Shown here in pieces: positions 53,128-61,022 of a stretch of DNA of 64,000 nucleotides. Below the pieces are notes generated by a model. That model saw only the letters and a list, made by a program, of their open reading frames with translations, did not search any database and was not told the origin of the DNA. Source of the DNA: Phocaeicola dorei. Its GTDB lineage: Bacteria > Bacteroidota > Bacteroidia > Bacteroidales > Bacteroidaceae. The number at the start of each line of letters is the position of its first letter. The first letter of the stretch is position 1. The stretch spans positions 2,139,501 to 2,203,500 of the forward strand of contig NZ_CP046176.1 of NCBI RefSeq assembly GCF_013009555.1. Reading direction: 5' to 3'. Made by a program: the position numbers and the translations under genes.

Positions 53128-54399
53128 ATGATTTTACTGCATTGTTTAGTTGTAAAAAAACGACAGATGACATTCTTTACTAGAGATAAATTATTAGGCT
53201 TATTCATCTGGTTATCATTGATTAGTATTGTTGCAGGTAGATACACTGAACCTGCAATTCTGATGATACAAACAATTTTTATAATTTATCAAATACAAAA
53301 AATTTATGTCAGTCGTAGATGGATATTGATAGGGGGACTTGTATTTTCTCATTCATCGTTGATGATCTTATTAACAGGATATGATATGTTTAAATTTATT
53401 CAACAAATTATATTATTGACAACGATGTTTTTCTGCTATTATCAAATTTATCATTATTGTCATAAAGGAGTAAATGAATGGTTTAATAAATATAGAGATT
53501 TAGTTTATTGGTTATCTTTATTAGGAATAGTACAGTTTGTAATAATGTCTATGACCGGAAAAGATCTTTTTCCATATACTATAGATGGTTTTGTCACTCA
53601 AAATTCAGGGAGGTTACATGCCATTTTAATGGAGCCAGGTAATTTTGCCGCTATATCTATTCCAGCAACTGCGTATGTTGTTTTATCTAAAGGCTATTAT
53701 CTAAAGAATAAAAAAAAATCGCTAGTTATTTTGACTGCTTTTATTCTTACATTTACTACAAGTTCTTTTGTGACTATTACAATTATTCTACTTCTAAAAA
53801 TTAATCAGCTTTTTAAATGTTTTAAGTATTTACTTGTTGTAATTGTTGCATTTGGAGGGTTTTGGATTATTTCTAATTTGAATGTGTTTTCTGAAAAACG
53901 TTTCTTTAAAGATCCTAAAGTCGCAACAATAGAACTTAAAATGAAGCAAACACTATCGATAAGTAAAGATGCAGATCCTGAATATTTTGAACGTCTAAAT
54001 GCTAGCTCTTATGCATCTTTAACAAATTATTGGGTTGCGTTTAATGCTCCATTCCGTATGGTAGGAACTGGTTTAGGAACTCATGCGCAAAATTATGAAC
54101 ATCTGTATAAATCGGATTATTACTTATATGGTTTGAATAAAGATGATGCTTATTCGATGTTTGCTCGGTTATATTCTGAATTTGGAATAATAGGACTATG
54201 TATTTATGTTCTTTTTTTGGTGAAGTTTTATAATAAAAACAATATAATAAGTCTCTGTTTATTAGTGTTTTTTATTTCATATTTAATAAAAGGAGGGAAT
54301 TATACACTTTATGGGACTGCTTTTTTCCATTTCGTTTATTATTTCTTATCTCCTTGGAAAAATCTTCATAATCAAAAACTTTCTATTACAAATCAATGA
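53128..54399 (+). CDS. Wzy-like O-antigen/capsule polymerase
   Basis: About 423 residues from ATG 53128 (a TTG is one codon upstream). Around ten hydrophobic helices with a large periplasmic loop (about 260-330, including the NASSYASLTNYWVAF region) and GTGLGTHAQNYEH, resembling the O-antigen ligase/polymerase loop. Would polymerise repeat units in the periplasm. Overlaps the next ATG by 4 bp. Confidence 0.85.
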   Translation: MILLHCLVVKKRQMTFFTRDKLLGLFIWLSLISIVAGRYTEPAILMIQTIFIIYQIQKIYVSRRWILIGGLVFSHSSLMILLTGYDMFKFIQQIILLTTMFFCYYQIYHYCHKGVNEWFNKYRDLVYWLSLLGIVQFVIMSMTGKDLFPYTIDGFVTQNSGRLHAILMEPGNFAAISIPATAYVVLSKGYYLKNKKKSLVILTAFILTFTTSSFVTITIILLLKINQLFKCFKYLLVVIVAFGGFWIISNLNVFSEKRFFKDPKVATIELKMKQTLSISKDADPEYFERLNASSYASLTNYWVAFNAPFRMVGTGLGTHAQNYEHLYKSDYYLYGLNKDDAYSMFARLYSEFGIIGLCIYVLFLVKFYNKNNIISLCLLVFFISYLIKGGNYTLYGTAFFHFVYYFLSPWKNLHNQKLSITNQ

Positions 54400-55622
54400 A
54401 ATTTAAAACAATAGTTGTTGTAAATGATTTTTCTTTTGTAAATGGTGGTGCGGGACAGGTAGCTATTTCTTCAGCTATAGGTTTACTAGCAAAAGGGTAT
54501 AGAGTAATTTTGTTTACAGCAGTGGGACCGGTTGACGAAAATCTTGCAAAACAAGGAATAGAAGTTGTATGTCTCAATCAGTATGACATTTTACATGATC
54601 CTAATAGAATGAGAGCTATAATTCAAGGTGTATGGAATGTGAAAGCAAAAGTCGTTTTTGAGAAATTGCTGAGAACATTAAATAGGACAGAAACAATTAT
54701 TCATTTTCATGCATGGAGTAAGGGGCTTTCTTCTTCTCTTTTTTCTGTTACAAAGAAACAAGGATTTAAAACAGTTGTTACTTTACATGATTTTTTTTTG
54801 TACTGTCCTAATGGAGGATTTTATGATTATCCGCACAATAAAATTTGCACGAAAAATCCTCTGGGGTTATCTTGCATATTTTGTAATTGTGATGCACGGG
54901 GGTATATACAAAAAATATGGAGATGCATAAGGCAAGTGATACAAAACAAGATGCTTTATCAAATTGATGGTACTCTTTTTTTATCTATTTCTGATCTGTC
55001 TACTTCTATTTTCAAGAAATATTATCCAAACAAGAAAGCTTTATTATTCAGGGTGAACAATCCAGTTGCTTTGCTACCTTTGTTTGAACGAATCCATGTG
55101 GAAAATAATAATGCATATTTATTTGTAGCTCGTCTGTCTTTAGAGAAAGGAATTGATTTGTTTTGTGAGGCTGTTTCTCAATTAGGCTTGGAGGGATATG
55201 TGCTGGGGGATGGTTATTTATTAGATACCTATAAAAAGAAATATCCAATGATAAAGTTTATCGGTTGGGTAACAGGTGTGGAAAAAGAAAATTATATAAA
55301 AATGGCAAAAGCATTTATTTTTCCTTCTAAATGGTATGAAACTTTTGGCCTTTCTGTTGCGGAGATGCAATCGTGTGGTATTCCTTGTATTGTACCTGAT
55401 AAAAATGCCGCTGCTGAGCAGATAATAGATGGTGAAACAGGGTTTATATTTCAAATAGGAAGTTTGGAATCTTTAAAAGATAAAATAGTTTGTATGGAAA
55501 AAATGAAAATGGAGGACTTGGCTCGTATGTCTCAACAAGCATTTGAATATTCGCTAAGAGAAAATTATTCTATGGAAACTCATTTGGAAAATATTACTAA
55601 GTTATATGATTCAAATTTTTAA
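54396..55622 (+). CDS. GT4-family glycosyltransferase
   Basis: 408 residues, GT-B fold. N-terminal NGGAGQVAISSAIGLLAKGY; C-terminal YLFVARLSLEKGIDLF and the EX7E motif ETFGLSVAE (Glu315-Glu323). A cysteine-rich insert (CTKNPLGLSCIFCNC, about 150-165) is seen in some capsule GT4 enzymes. Retaining transferase, cytoplasmic face. Confidence 0.93.
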   Translation: MKFKTIVVVNDFSFVNGGAGQVAISSAIGLLAKGYRVILFTAVGPVDENLAKQGIEVVCLNQYDILHDPNRMRAIIQGVWNVKAKVVFEKLLRTLNRTETIIHFHAWSKGLSSSLFSVTKKQGFKTVVTLHDFFLYCPNGGFYDYPHNKICTKNPLGLSCIFCNCDARGYIQKIWRCIRQVIQNKMLYQIDGTLFLSISDLSTSIFKKYYPNKKALLFRVNNPVALLPLFERIHVENNNAYLFVARLSLEKGIDLFCEAVSQLGLEGYVLGDGYLLDTYKKKYPMIKFIGWVTGVEKENYIKMAKAFIFPSKWYETFGLSVAEMQSCGIPCIVPDKNAAAEQIIDGETGFIFQIGSLESLKDKIVCMEKMKMEDLARMSQQAFEYSLRENYSMETHLENITKLYDSNF

Positions 55623-55632
55623 AAAGTGAGAT

Positions 55633-56754
55633 ATGAAAAAGATTCTTCATGTTTCAAAATATTATTATCCTTTTGTTGGCGGTACAGAAGGGGTATGCCA
55701 ATACATTGCAGAAGCTTTTCCCGAGTATGAAAGCAGAATAATCTGTTTTAACGATGGTGTGGATACTATTGGCTCTGAAGTGAATGGGATACAAGTCTTA
55801 AGGATAGGATGTTTTGGAAAAATAGCTAGTCAGTCTTTGTCTTTTTCTTATTATAAGAGATTAAAGAATATGATAGAGATATGGAAACCTGATTTGGTTT
55901 TATTTCATCATCCAAATCCTCTTATAGCTTTTTATTTGTTATTAGTCTTGCCTGCAAGCACAAAGTTGTTGTTACATTGGCATTTGGATATAACAAAGCA
56001 GATATATATATACCCGTTAGTGAAGCCTGTTGAAACTGCACTTTTGAAGCGTGCGAATATAGTTTCTGTTACAAGTCCCAATTATCGAGATGCGTCTAAA
56101 ATATTGAAAAACTATCGGAGTAAGGTTGTCGTAATTCCTAATACTATTGATATAACTCGCTTGGATTTGAAAAAAGAAGAGGAAAGCAAGGTGGAGGAAA
56201 TAAAGTGGAAATATGGTGGTAAGAAACTTGTCTTTTTTATAGGTCGGCATGTAGAATATAAGGGTTTACGGTATTTGTTGGATGCAGAAAAGCATATTAA
56301 GGAAGACTGTCGGATTTTGATTGCGGGAAACGGTCCTTTGACGGAACAGTTAAAGCAATCATGCATTTCAGAACGAGTAATTTTTTTGGGACGTATTAGT
56401 GATTTGCAATTGAAATATTATTTACATGCGGCAGATGTTTTTGCTTTCCCTTCCATTACGAAAAATGAAGCTTTTGGTTTAGCTTTGGCAGAAGCAATGT
56501 ATTGTAGATGTGTGCCAGTGACATTTACAATTGAAGGATCCGGAGTGAATTGGGTCAGTCTTGATCGGATAACGGGGCTTGAAGTGGAAAATTCAAATTC
56601 ATTGGAATATGCAAAAGCAGTAGATACACTATTGGTGAATAATTCTTTACGGGTATACTATGCAGAGAATGCTCACGATCGTGTAGTTAAGAATTTTACA
56701 ATGGAAAAGGTTAAGTGGACCATAGAAAAAGTTTATAATGATTTGGGATTATAA
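55633..56754 (+). CDS. GT4-family glycosyltransferase
   Basis: 373 residues. KILHVSKYYYPFVGGTEGVC at the start, VVIPNTIDITRL in the hinge, VFFIGRHVEYKGLRYLLDAE in the nucleotide-sugar domain, and EX7E EAFGLALAE (Glu279-Glu287). Last glycosyltransferase of the cluster; its end overlaps the YjbH-like gene by 17 bp. Confidence 0.93.
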   Translation: MKKILHVSKYYYPFVGGTEGVCQYIAEAFPEYESRIICFNDGVDTIGSEVNGIQVLRIGCFGKIASQSLSFSYYKRLKNMIEIWKPDLVLFHHPNPLIAFYLLLVLPASTKLLLHWHLDITKQIYIYPLVKPVETALLKRANIVSVTSPNYRDASKILKNYRSKVVVIPNTIDITRLDLKKEEESKVEEIKWKYGGKKLVFFIGRHVEYKGLRYLLDAEKHIKEDCRILIAGNGPLTEQLKQSCISERVIFLGRISDLQLKYYLHAADVFAFPSITKNEAFGLALAEAMYCRCVPVTFTIEGSGVNWVSLDRITGLEVENSNSLEYAKAVDTLLVNNSLRVYYAENAHDRVVKNFTMEKVKWTIEKVYNDLGL

Positions 56755-57613
56755 AAAAGGGTGTGTTATAGCAGGATTGTTTATTTCTTTATCAGCAAAC
56801 TCTCAGATAAACTACGGTACAACGGGTTTGATGAACATGCCCACTGCCGACATGCAGCGTGATAAAACCTTTATGGCAGGTGGTAACTGGCTGAATCATC
56901 ACGCTACCGTTCCCCGTTGGTGGTATGATACATGGAATTACTACATAAACATAACTATTTTCCCATGGTTGGAGGCAGGTTATCTGTGTATCGGTCATAA
57001 AGCTGTTCCTGTGGATTATGGTAATCGTTCGGGCTATTGGGTTCCTTCTACGTATGGTAAATTTATTAATCAGGACCGTTCCTTTCATTTTCGGCTTAGA
57101 GTGTGGAAAGAAGGCTGGTGGAAAGAATGGACCCCCCAGATAGTTCTCGGGGCGAATGATGTGATAGGTGATTCATGGAATGGAGGATCGCTGTCCAAAC
57201 CTTCAGAATTAAATTATGGTAATGGTTTTCTTAACCGCTATTATCTGGCCATAACCAAACATTTTTATTTTGAGAATGTGGGTATATTAGGTGCACACCT
57301 GTCATGGATATACAGCAACCGTTTTGATAACAAGTTGAATAATCCGGCTATGGGTGTGAATTTCCGGTTTCATTTGAAGGACAGTGATTCTTGGGTGCAT
57401 AAAGCCCTTAATGGTGTTAATTTAATGGCAGAAGTGGTTCCCGGTTATACGGATGTGAAGGAGGATTTGACTTTTGACCCTGACGGGGCGAAGTATCAGG
57501 TAAATCTTGGTATGGAGTACAGCTTCTGGAAAGACTACATCAACGCCGTAGTAAAACTGAACCGTTGCAAGTACTTTTCCGGTGGCTTAGTCTTCAAAAT
57601 TCATTTAAAATAA
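56738..57613 (+). CDS. YjbH-like outer-membrane protein of exopolysaccharide clusters
   Basis: 291 residues with a signal-like start (CVIAGLFISLSANSQ), then INYGTTGLMNMPTADM, the usual YjbH/gfcD opening, and alternating beta-strands rich in Trp/Tyr with a basic end. Probably a beta-barrel linked to polysaccharide export or surface attachment. Base composition becomes less AT-rich within its first 80 bp, marking the right boundary of the exchangeable cassette. Confidence 0.82.
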   Translation: MIWDYKKGCVIAGLFISLSANSQINYGTTGLMNMPTADMQRDKTFMAGGNWLNHHATVPRWWYDTWNYYINITIFPWLEAGYLCIGHKAVPVDYGNRSGYWVPSTYGKFINQDRSFHFRLRVWKEGWWKEWTPQIVLGANDVIGDSWNGGSLSKPSELNYGNGFLNRYYLAITKHFYFENVGILGAHLSWIYSNRFDNKLNNPAMGVNFRFHLKDSDSWVHKALNGVNLMAEVVPGYTDVKEDLTFDPDGAKYQVNLGMEYSFWKDYINAVVKLNRCKYFSGGLVFKIHLK

Positions 57614-57690
57614 TAAAAAGCGCTCATTCATAGGAATTTCCAGATAGAATTCGTTTCTTTGCGGTCAGAAACCATAAAATCATCTTTATT

Positions 57691-58653
57691 ATGTCATCCC
57701 GCTTTGTAAACCCTTTCACGGATCTCGGCTTCAAGATAATCTTCGGCCAGCCTGCCAGCAAGGCCCTGCTGATAATCCTGCTTAACGAACTGCTGTCGGG
57801 TGAGCATCACATTGAAGACCTGACGTTTCTGGACAAGGAGGACCGTTCGGAGAATATTCACGACAAGGGTATCATCTATGACCTTTACTGCCGTACCTCT
57901 ACGAGCGAGTACATCATAGTGGAGATGCAGAATCGTTGGCATAGCCATTTCCTGGACCGTACGCTTTATTATGTGTGCCGTGCGGTGAGCCGCCAGATGG
58001 AGAATCCGTCCTCTAAAGAGGTATGTGTTCCCGACACTCCGTTGGAGGGGGATTGCGGCCTGCTCAGGGAAGAAGAGGCTTCTTACGGTCTCCGTTACAG
58101 GCTTCCTGCTGTGTACGGCGTTTTCCTGATGAATTTCAAGGAGGATGGTCTGGAAAGCAAGTTCCGTACCGACACGGTGGTTTCCGACCGGGACAGCGGT
58201 CGTGTGGTGAACCGGAATTTCCGTCAGATTTATCTCCAGTTTCCTTATTTTACGAAGGAACTGGACGAATGTTCTACTTTATCCGATAAACTAATGTATG
58301 CACTGAAGAATATGAACAACTGGAACAGAATGCCCGATGCGCTGAAAGAACAGGTTTTCAGCCATCTTGACCGCCTTGCCGCCAAGGCTCACCTGTCTGA
58401 GAGTGACCGTATCGCTTATGATAAGGCGGTGGACCGTTATAACGTGAGCCGTATTGTGGAAAATGATATCCGTGAACAGGCTGTCGCGGAAGGAAAAGCA
58501 ATAGGAAAAGCAATAGGAAAAGCGGAAGGAGAGGCGGAAGGACGTTTGAAGGGACGTTTGGAGATCGCCCGTAAACTGAAAGAGAACGGTTTTTCCATAG
58601 CGGATATTGTCCGGGTTGCCGGACTTTCGGCGGAAGAAATTGATAAGCTGTAA
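57691..58653 (+). CDS. Rpn-family recombination-promoting nuclease (PD-(D/E)XK transposase-like)
   Basis: 320 residues, full length. Begins FVNPFTDLGFKIIFGQPASK. The PD-(D/E)XK core is visible: Asp64 in IIYDLYCRT and Glu78-x-Gln80 in YIIVEMQNRWHSHF. The C-terminal tail has a repeated Gly-Lys/Glu pattern (GKAIGKAIGKAEGEAEGR) encoded by 12-bp tandem repeats. Family members are DNA endonucleases that raise recombination; a truncated relative lies at 45061, so the capsule cassette is bracketed by two Rpn-family sequences. Confidence 0.9.
   Translation: MSSRFVNPFTDLGFKIIFGQPASKALLIILLNELLSGEHHIEDLTFLDKEDRSENIHDKGIIYDLYCRTSTSEYIIVEMQNRWHSHFLDRTLYYVCRAVSRQMENPSSKEVCVPDTPLEGDCGLLREEEASYGLRYRLPAVYGVFLMNFKEDGLESKFRTDTVVSDRDSGRVVNRNFRQIYLQFPYFTKELDECSTLSDKLMYALKNMNNWNRMPDALKEQVFSHLDRLAAKAHLSESDRIAYDKAVDRYNVSRIVENDIREQAVAEGKAIGKAIGKAEGEAEGRLKGRLEIARKLKENGFSIADIVRVAGLSAEEIDKL
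58492..58527 (+). repeat. 12-bp tandem repeat in Rpn-family gene
   Basis: GGAAAAGCAATA at 58492-58503 and 58504-58515, then a variant GGAAAAGCGGAA at 58516-58527. In-frame, encoding GKAI units, so copy-number change would alter length by 4 residues without breaking the frame. Confidence 0.8.
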
Positions 58654-58692
58654 CGGTGTGCACGATTGTACTGCTAGGTGATTTGCTTCTGT

Positions 58693-58826
58693 TTTGTAGA
58701 AAGATGAATGGTGGGTAGGGTAAATTAGAATGATGTCAATGTCGGTTCTCTATAGGGCTATCGTATACGATTAGTATGGTAGTCTGTAGATTGAGTAAAT
58801 TTATTATTGTAAAACCTTTCTACAAA
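58693..58826. repeat. Spaced inverted repeat enclosing a 12-bp palindrome
   Basis: TTTGTAGAAAG (58693-58703) and CTTTCTACAAA (58816-58826) are perfect complements 112 bp apart; between them ATCGTATACGAT (58760-58771) is a perfect palindrome. No gene inside. Resembles an invertible-segment layout but no promoter was recognised. Confidence 0.45.
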
Positions 58827-58855
58827 GAAAAACAAATCATACGTAAGGGCATTCT

Positions 58856-58889
58856 CCATGCAGCTTCCCCCAAAGAAGAAACTGCATGG
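58856..58889. terminator. Hairpin between convergent Rpn and amidase genes
   Basis: CCATGCAG (58856-58863) and CTGCATGG (58882-58889), extended by TTC/GAA, 18 bp beyond the end of the minus-strand amidase gene. Likely a terminator or stabiliser for the minus-strand transcript, though a T-run is weak. Confidence 0.4.
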
Positions 58890-58907
58890 TGATTGCCATT
58901 TTCTTTA

Positions 58908-59342
58908 TTATCTCTCCAAGTACCCGAACACCCCCTCCGCATCGAAACACGGACAAGCCTTCGGGATACTTCCCGGCATATCCCTGTGTCCCCTTATCCG
59001 GACACCGGGAAAGATTTTCACCATCCGCATCAGCAACAAAATAAATTGTTCCGTCTGTTCCGGTGTCCGGGTATCTGTCGGACGTCCGTCCGCATCCAGA
59101 CCGCCCTCATAACAGATACCTATGCTGCAACGGTTCCAGGGGCGGCAGTGTGCACCCACTTCCAGAAGCTTGCGGTGCTGGGTCACACTTCCGTCACGAC
59201 GGATATAAAAATGATACCCCACCGTGCGGAAACCTCGCGTTTTGTGGTCACGGAGCAGTTGCTCGGCGGTGTAATCCCGGGTGGAGCGTGTGGCGCTGCA
59301 ATGAATGACGATATATTTCACGGAAGCGGAGGATGCCATCAT
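58908..59342 (-). CDS. N-acetylmuramoyl-L-alanine amidase (amidase_2/PGRP fold)
   Basis: Start chosen at 59342 (144 residues) because AGGAGG lies 8 nt upstream and the domain begins soon after (KYIVIHCSATRS). The frame stays open to 59426, adding 28 residues without homology. Zinc ligands: His in IVIHCSATR, His in RGHRDMPG and Cys in KACPCFD; also the GYHFYIRRDGSV strand. Cleaves the peptide from muramic acid in peptidoglycan. Genes of this type sit at the end of Bacteroides capsule loci with the smalltalk and HU-like genes that follow here. Confidence 0.88.
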   Translation of the reverse strand: MMASSASVKYIVIHCSATRSTRDYTAEQLLRDHKTRGFRTVGYHFYIRRDGSVTQHRKLLEVGAHCRPWNRCSIGICYEGGLDADGRPTDTRTPEQTEQFILLLMRMVKIFPGVRIRGHRDMPGSIPKACPCFDAEGVFGYLER

Positions 59343-59486
59343 CGGGCCGTCCTCCTGAGTGAGGAGAGCACGTTCGTTCGGAATCTCTTCCTCACCGATT
59401 ATCATAGGGAAAGTTTCTTGAATCATGGTTGAATTGAAATAGGGAATTAAGAATTAAAAAGTGTCATGCGATGGGTCAGGGGCTTT

Positions 59487-59597
59487 TTAAAAGAGAGTGG
59501 TGCAACTGGTTACGCCCAAGGCGGTGAGCGCTGCTATGGCAGCTTGGATAATGGCGTGCAGAATTTGCTTCCAGGTGATTTTCTTTGAATTGTTCAT
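59487..59597 (-). CDS. 'Smalltalk' family small hydrophobic protein
   Basis: 36 residues from ATG at 59597: NNSKKITWKQILHAIIQ followed by AAIAALTALGVTSCTTLF. A short basic start, one hydrophobic helix with small residues, and a C-terminal TSC. Recognised as the small protein that lies between HU-like and amidase genes beside Bacteroides capsule loci. A longer open frame upstream to 59693 is not supported. Function unknown, probably membrane associated. Confidence 0.8.
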   Translation of the reverse strand: MNNSKKITWKQILHAIIQAAIAALTALGVTSCTTLF

Positions 59598-59760
59598 AGG
59601 AATATTTGTTTTAAAGGATTTGTTTTTTTCTGTCATTCCGGACAAAGACGAGGAATCTGTGGGCATAAAAATGATTGCATTCAGATTCTTCACTTTGTTC
59701 AGAACAACAGGTTCATCTCAAAAAGACAAAATACTATCAGACTTCAGAAGTCCGGAAAGT

Positions 59761-60255
59761 TCAGGCGTTTTCTTCCGTCTTGTCATCTGGTCCGGAAGCC
59801 TCTCCCGTCAAGTCCACAGTGTTTTTCCCCGCTTTCAGGGCTTTAACCACCAGCTTGGCGGCCTTTCGGGTAGGGACCAGGTTGAATACGCTGTCTTTCA
59901 GCAAGCTGAGGAAACGGGTTCCGGCTTTCCAGCGCACGTTCAGGTCTTCCACATGGATGGCGGGATTGTATGTTTCCAGTGATTCGGCTCCCATGCTGTT
60001 GATATGAATGGAGAAAGTGCCCAGATCGCCCATCTGGATGCGTTGTCCTGCCAGAAGCTGCTCCCGCATACAGTCCACCGCTTGGATCAGGACCGCCTGG
60101 ATGTCGGCACGGTTGTATTTGGAGCCGTGGGTCGAGATATGCTCGGCAAACTTGTCCAGTGTCATGATTTCTGAGTACTGGGCGTTGGCATAAGCCTTCT
60201 TGGGAGCATCCTGGTCACTGGGATTGGCACGGAGTGAGATACTGTAGTTGATCAT
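59761..60255 (-). CDS. HU-family DNA-binding protein, Bacteroidales capsule-associated type
   Basis: 164 residues. DKFAEHISTHGSKYNRADIQ then AVLIQAVDCMREQLLAGQRI and MGDLGTFSIHI follow the Bacteroidales HU-like fold, with a long acidic C-terminal tail (GEASGPDDKTEENA). Might bend DNA, possibly supporting promoter inversion in the neighbouring locus (inference). Confidence 0.88.
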   Translation of the reverse strand: MINYSISLRANPSDQDAPKKAYANAQYSEIMTLDKFAEHISTHGSKYNRADIQAVLIQAVDCMREQLLAGQRIQMGDLGTFSIHINSMGAESLETYNPAIHVEDLNVRWKAGTRFLSLLKDSVFNLVPTRKAAKLVVKALKAGKNTVDLTGEASGPDDKTEENA

Positions 60256-60625
60256 CGTTTTTGTTTTTAAAGGGTTATTATTATCGGAAAAGTGTCAGGT
60301 AGGAGCAAGGCGCACACTGCTGCGGCATCCGGTGAAACTTGGGGCAAGATCCGCGGAATCTTGTACCAGGATTTTTGTAATCTTGTGCCGGGTTGCGGCT
60401 TCTTCCTTCTGACACTGCAAAGATAACCTCACGTCCGTGCGGCGTGACCCCTTCCGACCCCTTTTGACCCTTTGGGGAGACTGTCCGGGAACTCGGTCAG
60501 CGCTTGCGTCATGTGGTGACTTCAGGCGCGGATTTCACGGTTCCCTCTTTATTCTTTCCGCGTAATCCACGTCTCAGAGAGAGAGGAAGAGTTCTCGGAC
60601 AGTCTGTGGCAGATTTCAGGGGGAA
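60256..60625. other. Intergenic region with several inverted and direct repeats
   Basis: No gene seen. A 16-bp inverted repeat with one mismatch has arms at 60479-60494 (GACTGTCCGGGAACTC) and 60589-60604. A short dyad CAAGAT (60345-60350) / ATCTTG (60358-60363) is followed by a second AATCTTGT copy at about 60379-60386. A CACGGTTCC/CACGGTTCTCC pair lies near 60536 and 60626. Confidence 0.55.
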
Positions 60626-60820
60626 TCACGGTTCTCCCAGGTGGAGGTAGACGAGTTGCAACTGGCGGCAGGTGAAGGATTTCTGGCAGGGATGGTATCC
60701 CGTGGTTTCCAGGGCGTGGAGTAACGGTGCGCACTGGGCGATCCAGCGCATCAGATGACGCACGGCTACTTTCGGCGTACTGTCCGGAAAATAGAGAAGG
60801 GCTGTTTCGGTCTTATTCAT
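60626..60820 (-). CDS. DUF4248 domain protein
   Basis: 64 residues: ALLYFPDSTPKVAVRHLMRW then CRQLQLVYLHLGEP. This is the usual DUF4248 pattern (ELA..YFP......A...L.RWI, FT.RQ...I...LGEP). Small helical, probably DNA-interacting protein of the capsule flank. Function unknown. Confidence 0.85.
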   Translation of the reverse strand: MNKTETALLYFPDSTPKVAVRHLMRWIAQCAPLLHALETTGYHPCQKSFTCRQLQLVYLHLGEP

Positions 60821-61022
60821 GAATGGTTTCTTATTTAACGTGAGTTTGATAGATGATAATAAAGTTTATCCGGAGTTTTCTGAACAATCCAAATAAACTG
60901 CCATAAACGATTTTTGCTATCCGGGAACAACAGCCGCACGGAGCAGCGACAGGGACACAGGGACAGTGGGGACACCCCCTTTTTTCCTCACACACACATA
61001 CGTGTACATATAGAAAGCCGGG

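Noticed and set aside
59343..59426. 28-residue N-terminal extension of the amidase
   Set aside because: No homology, and the start at 59342 has an AGGAGG at good spacing.
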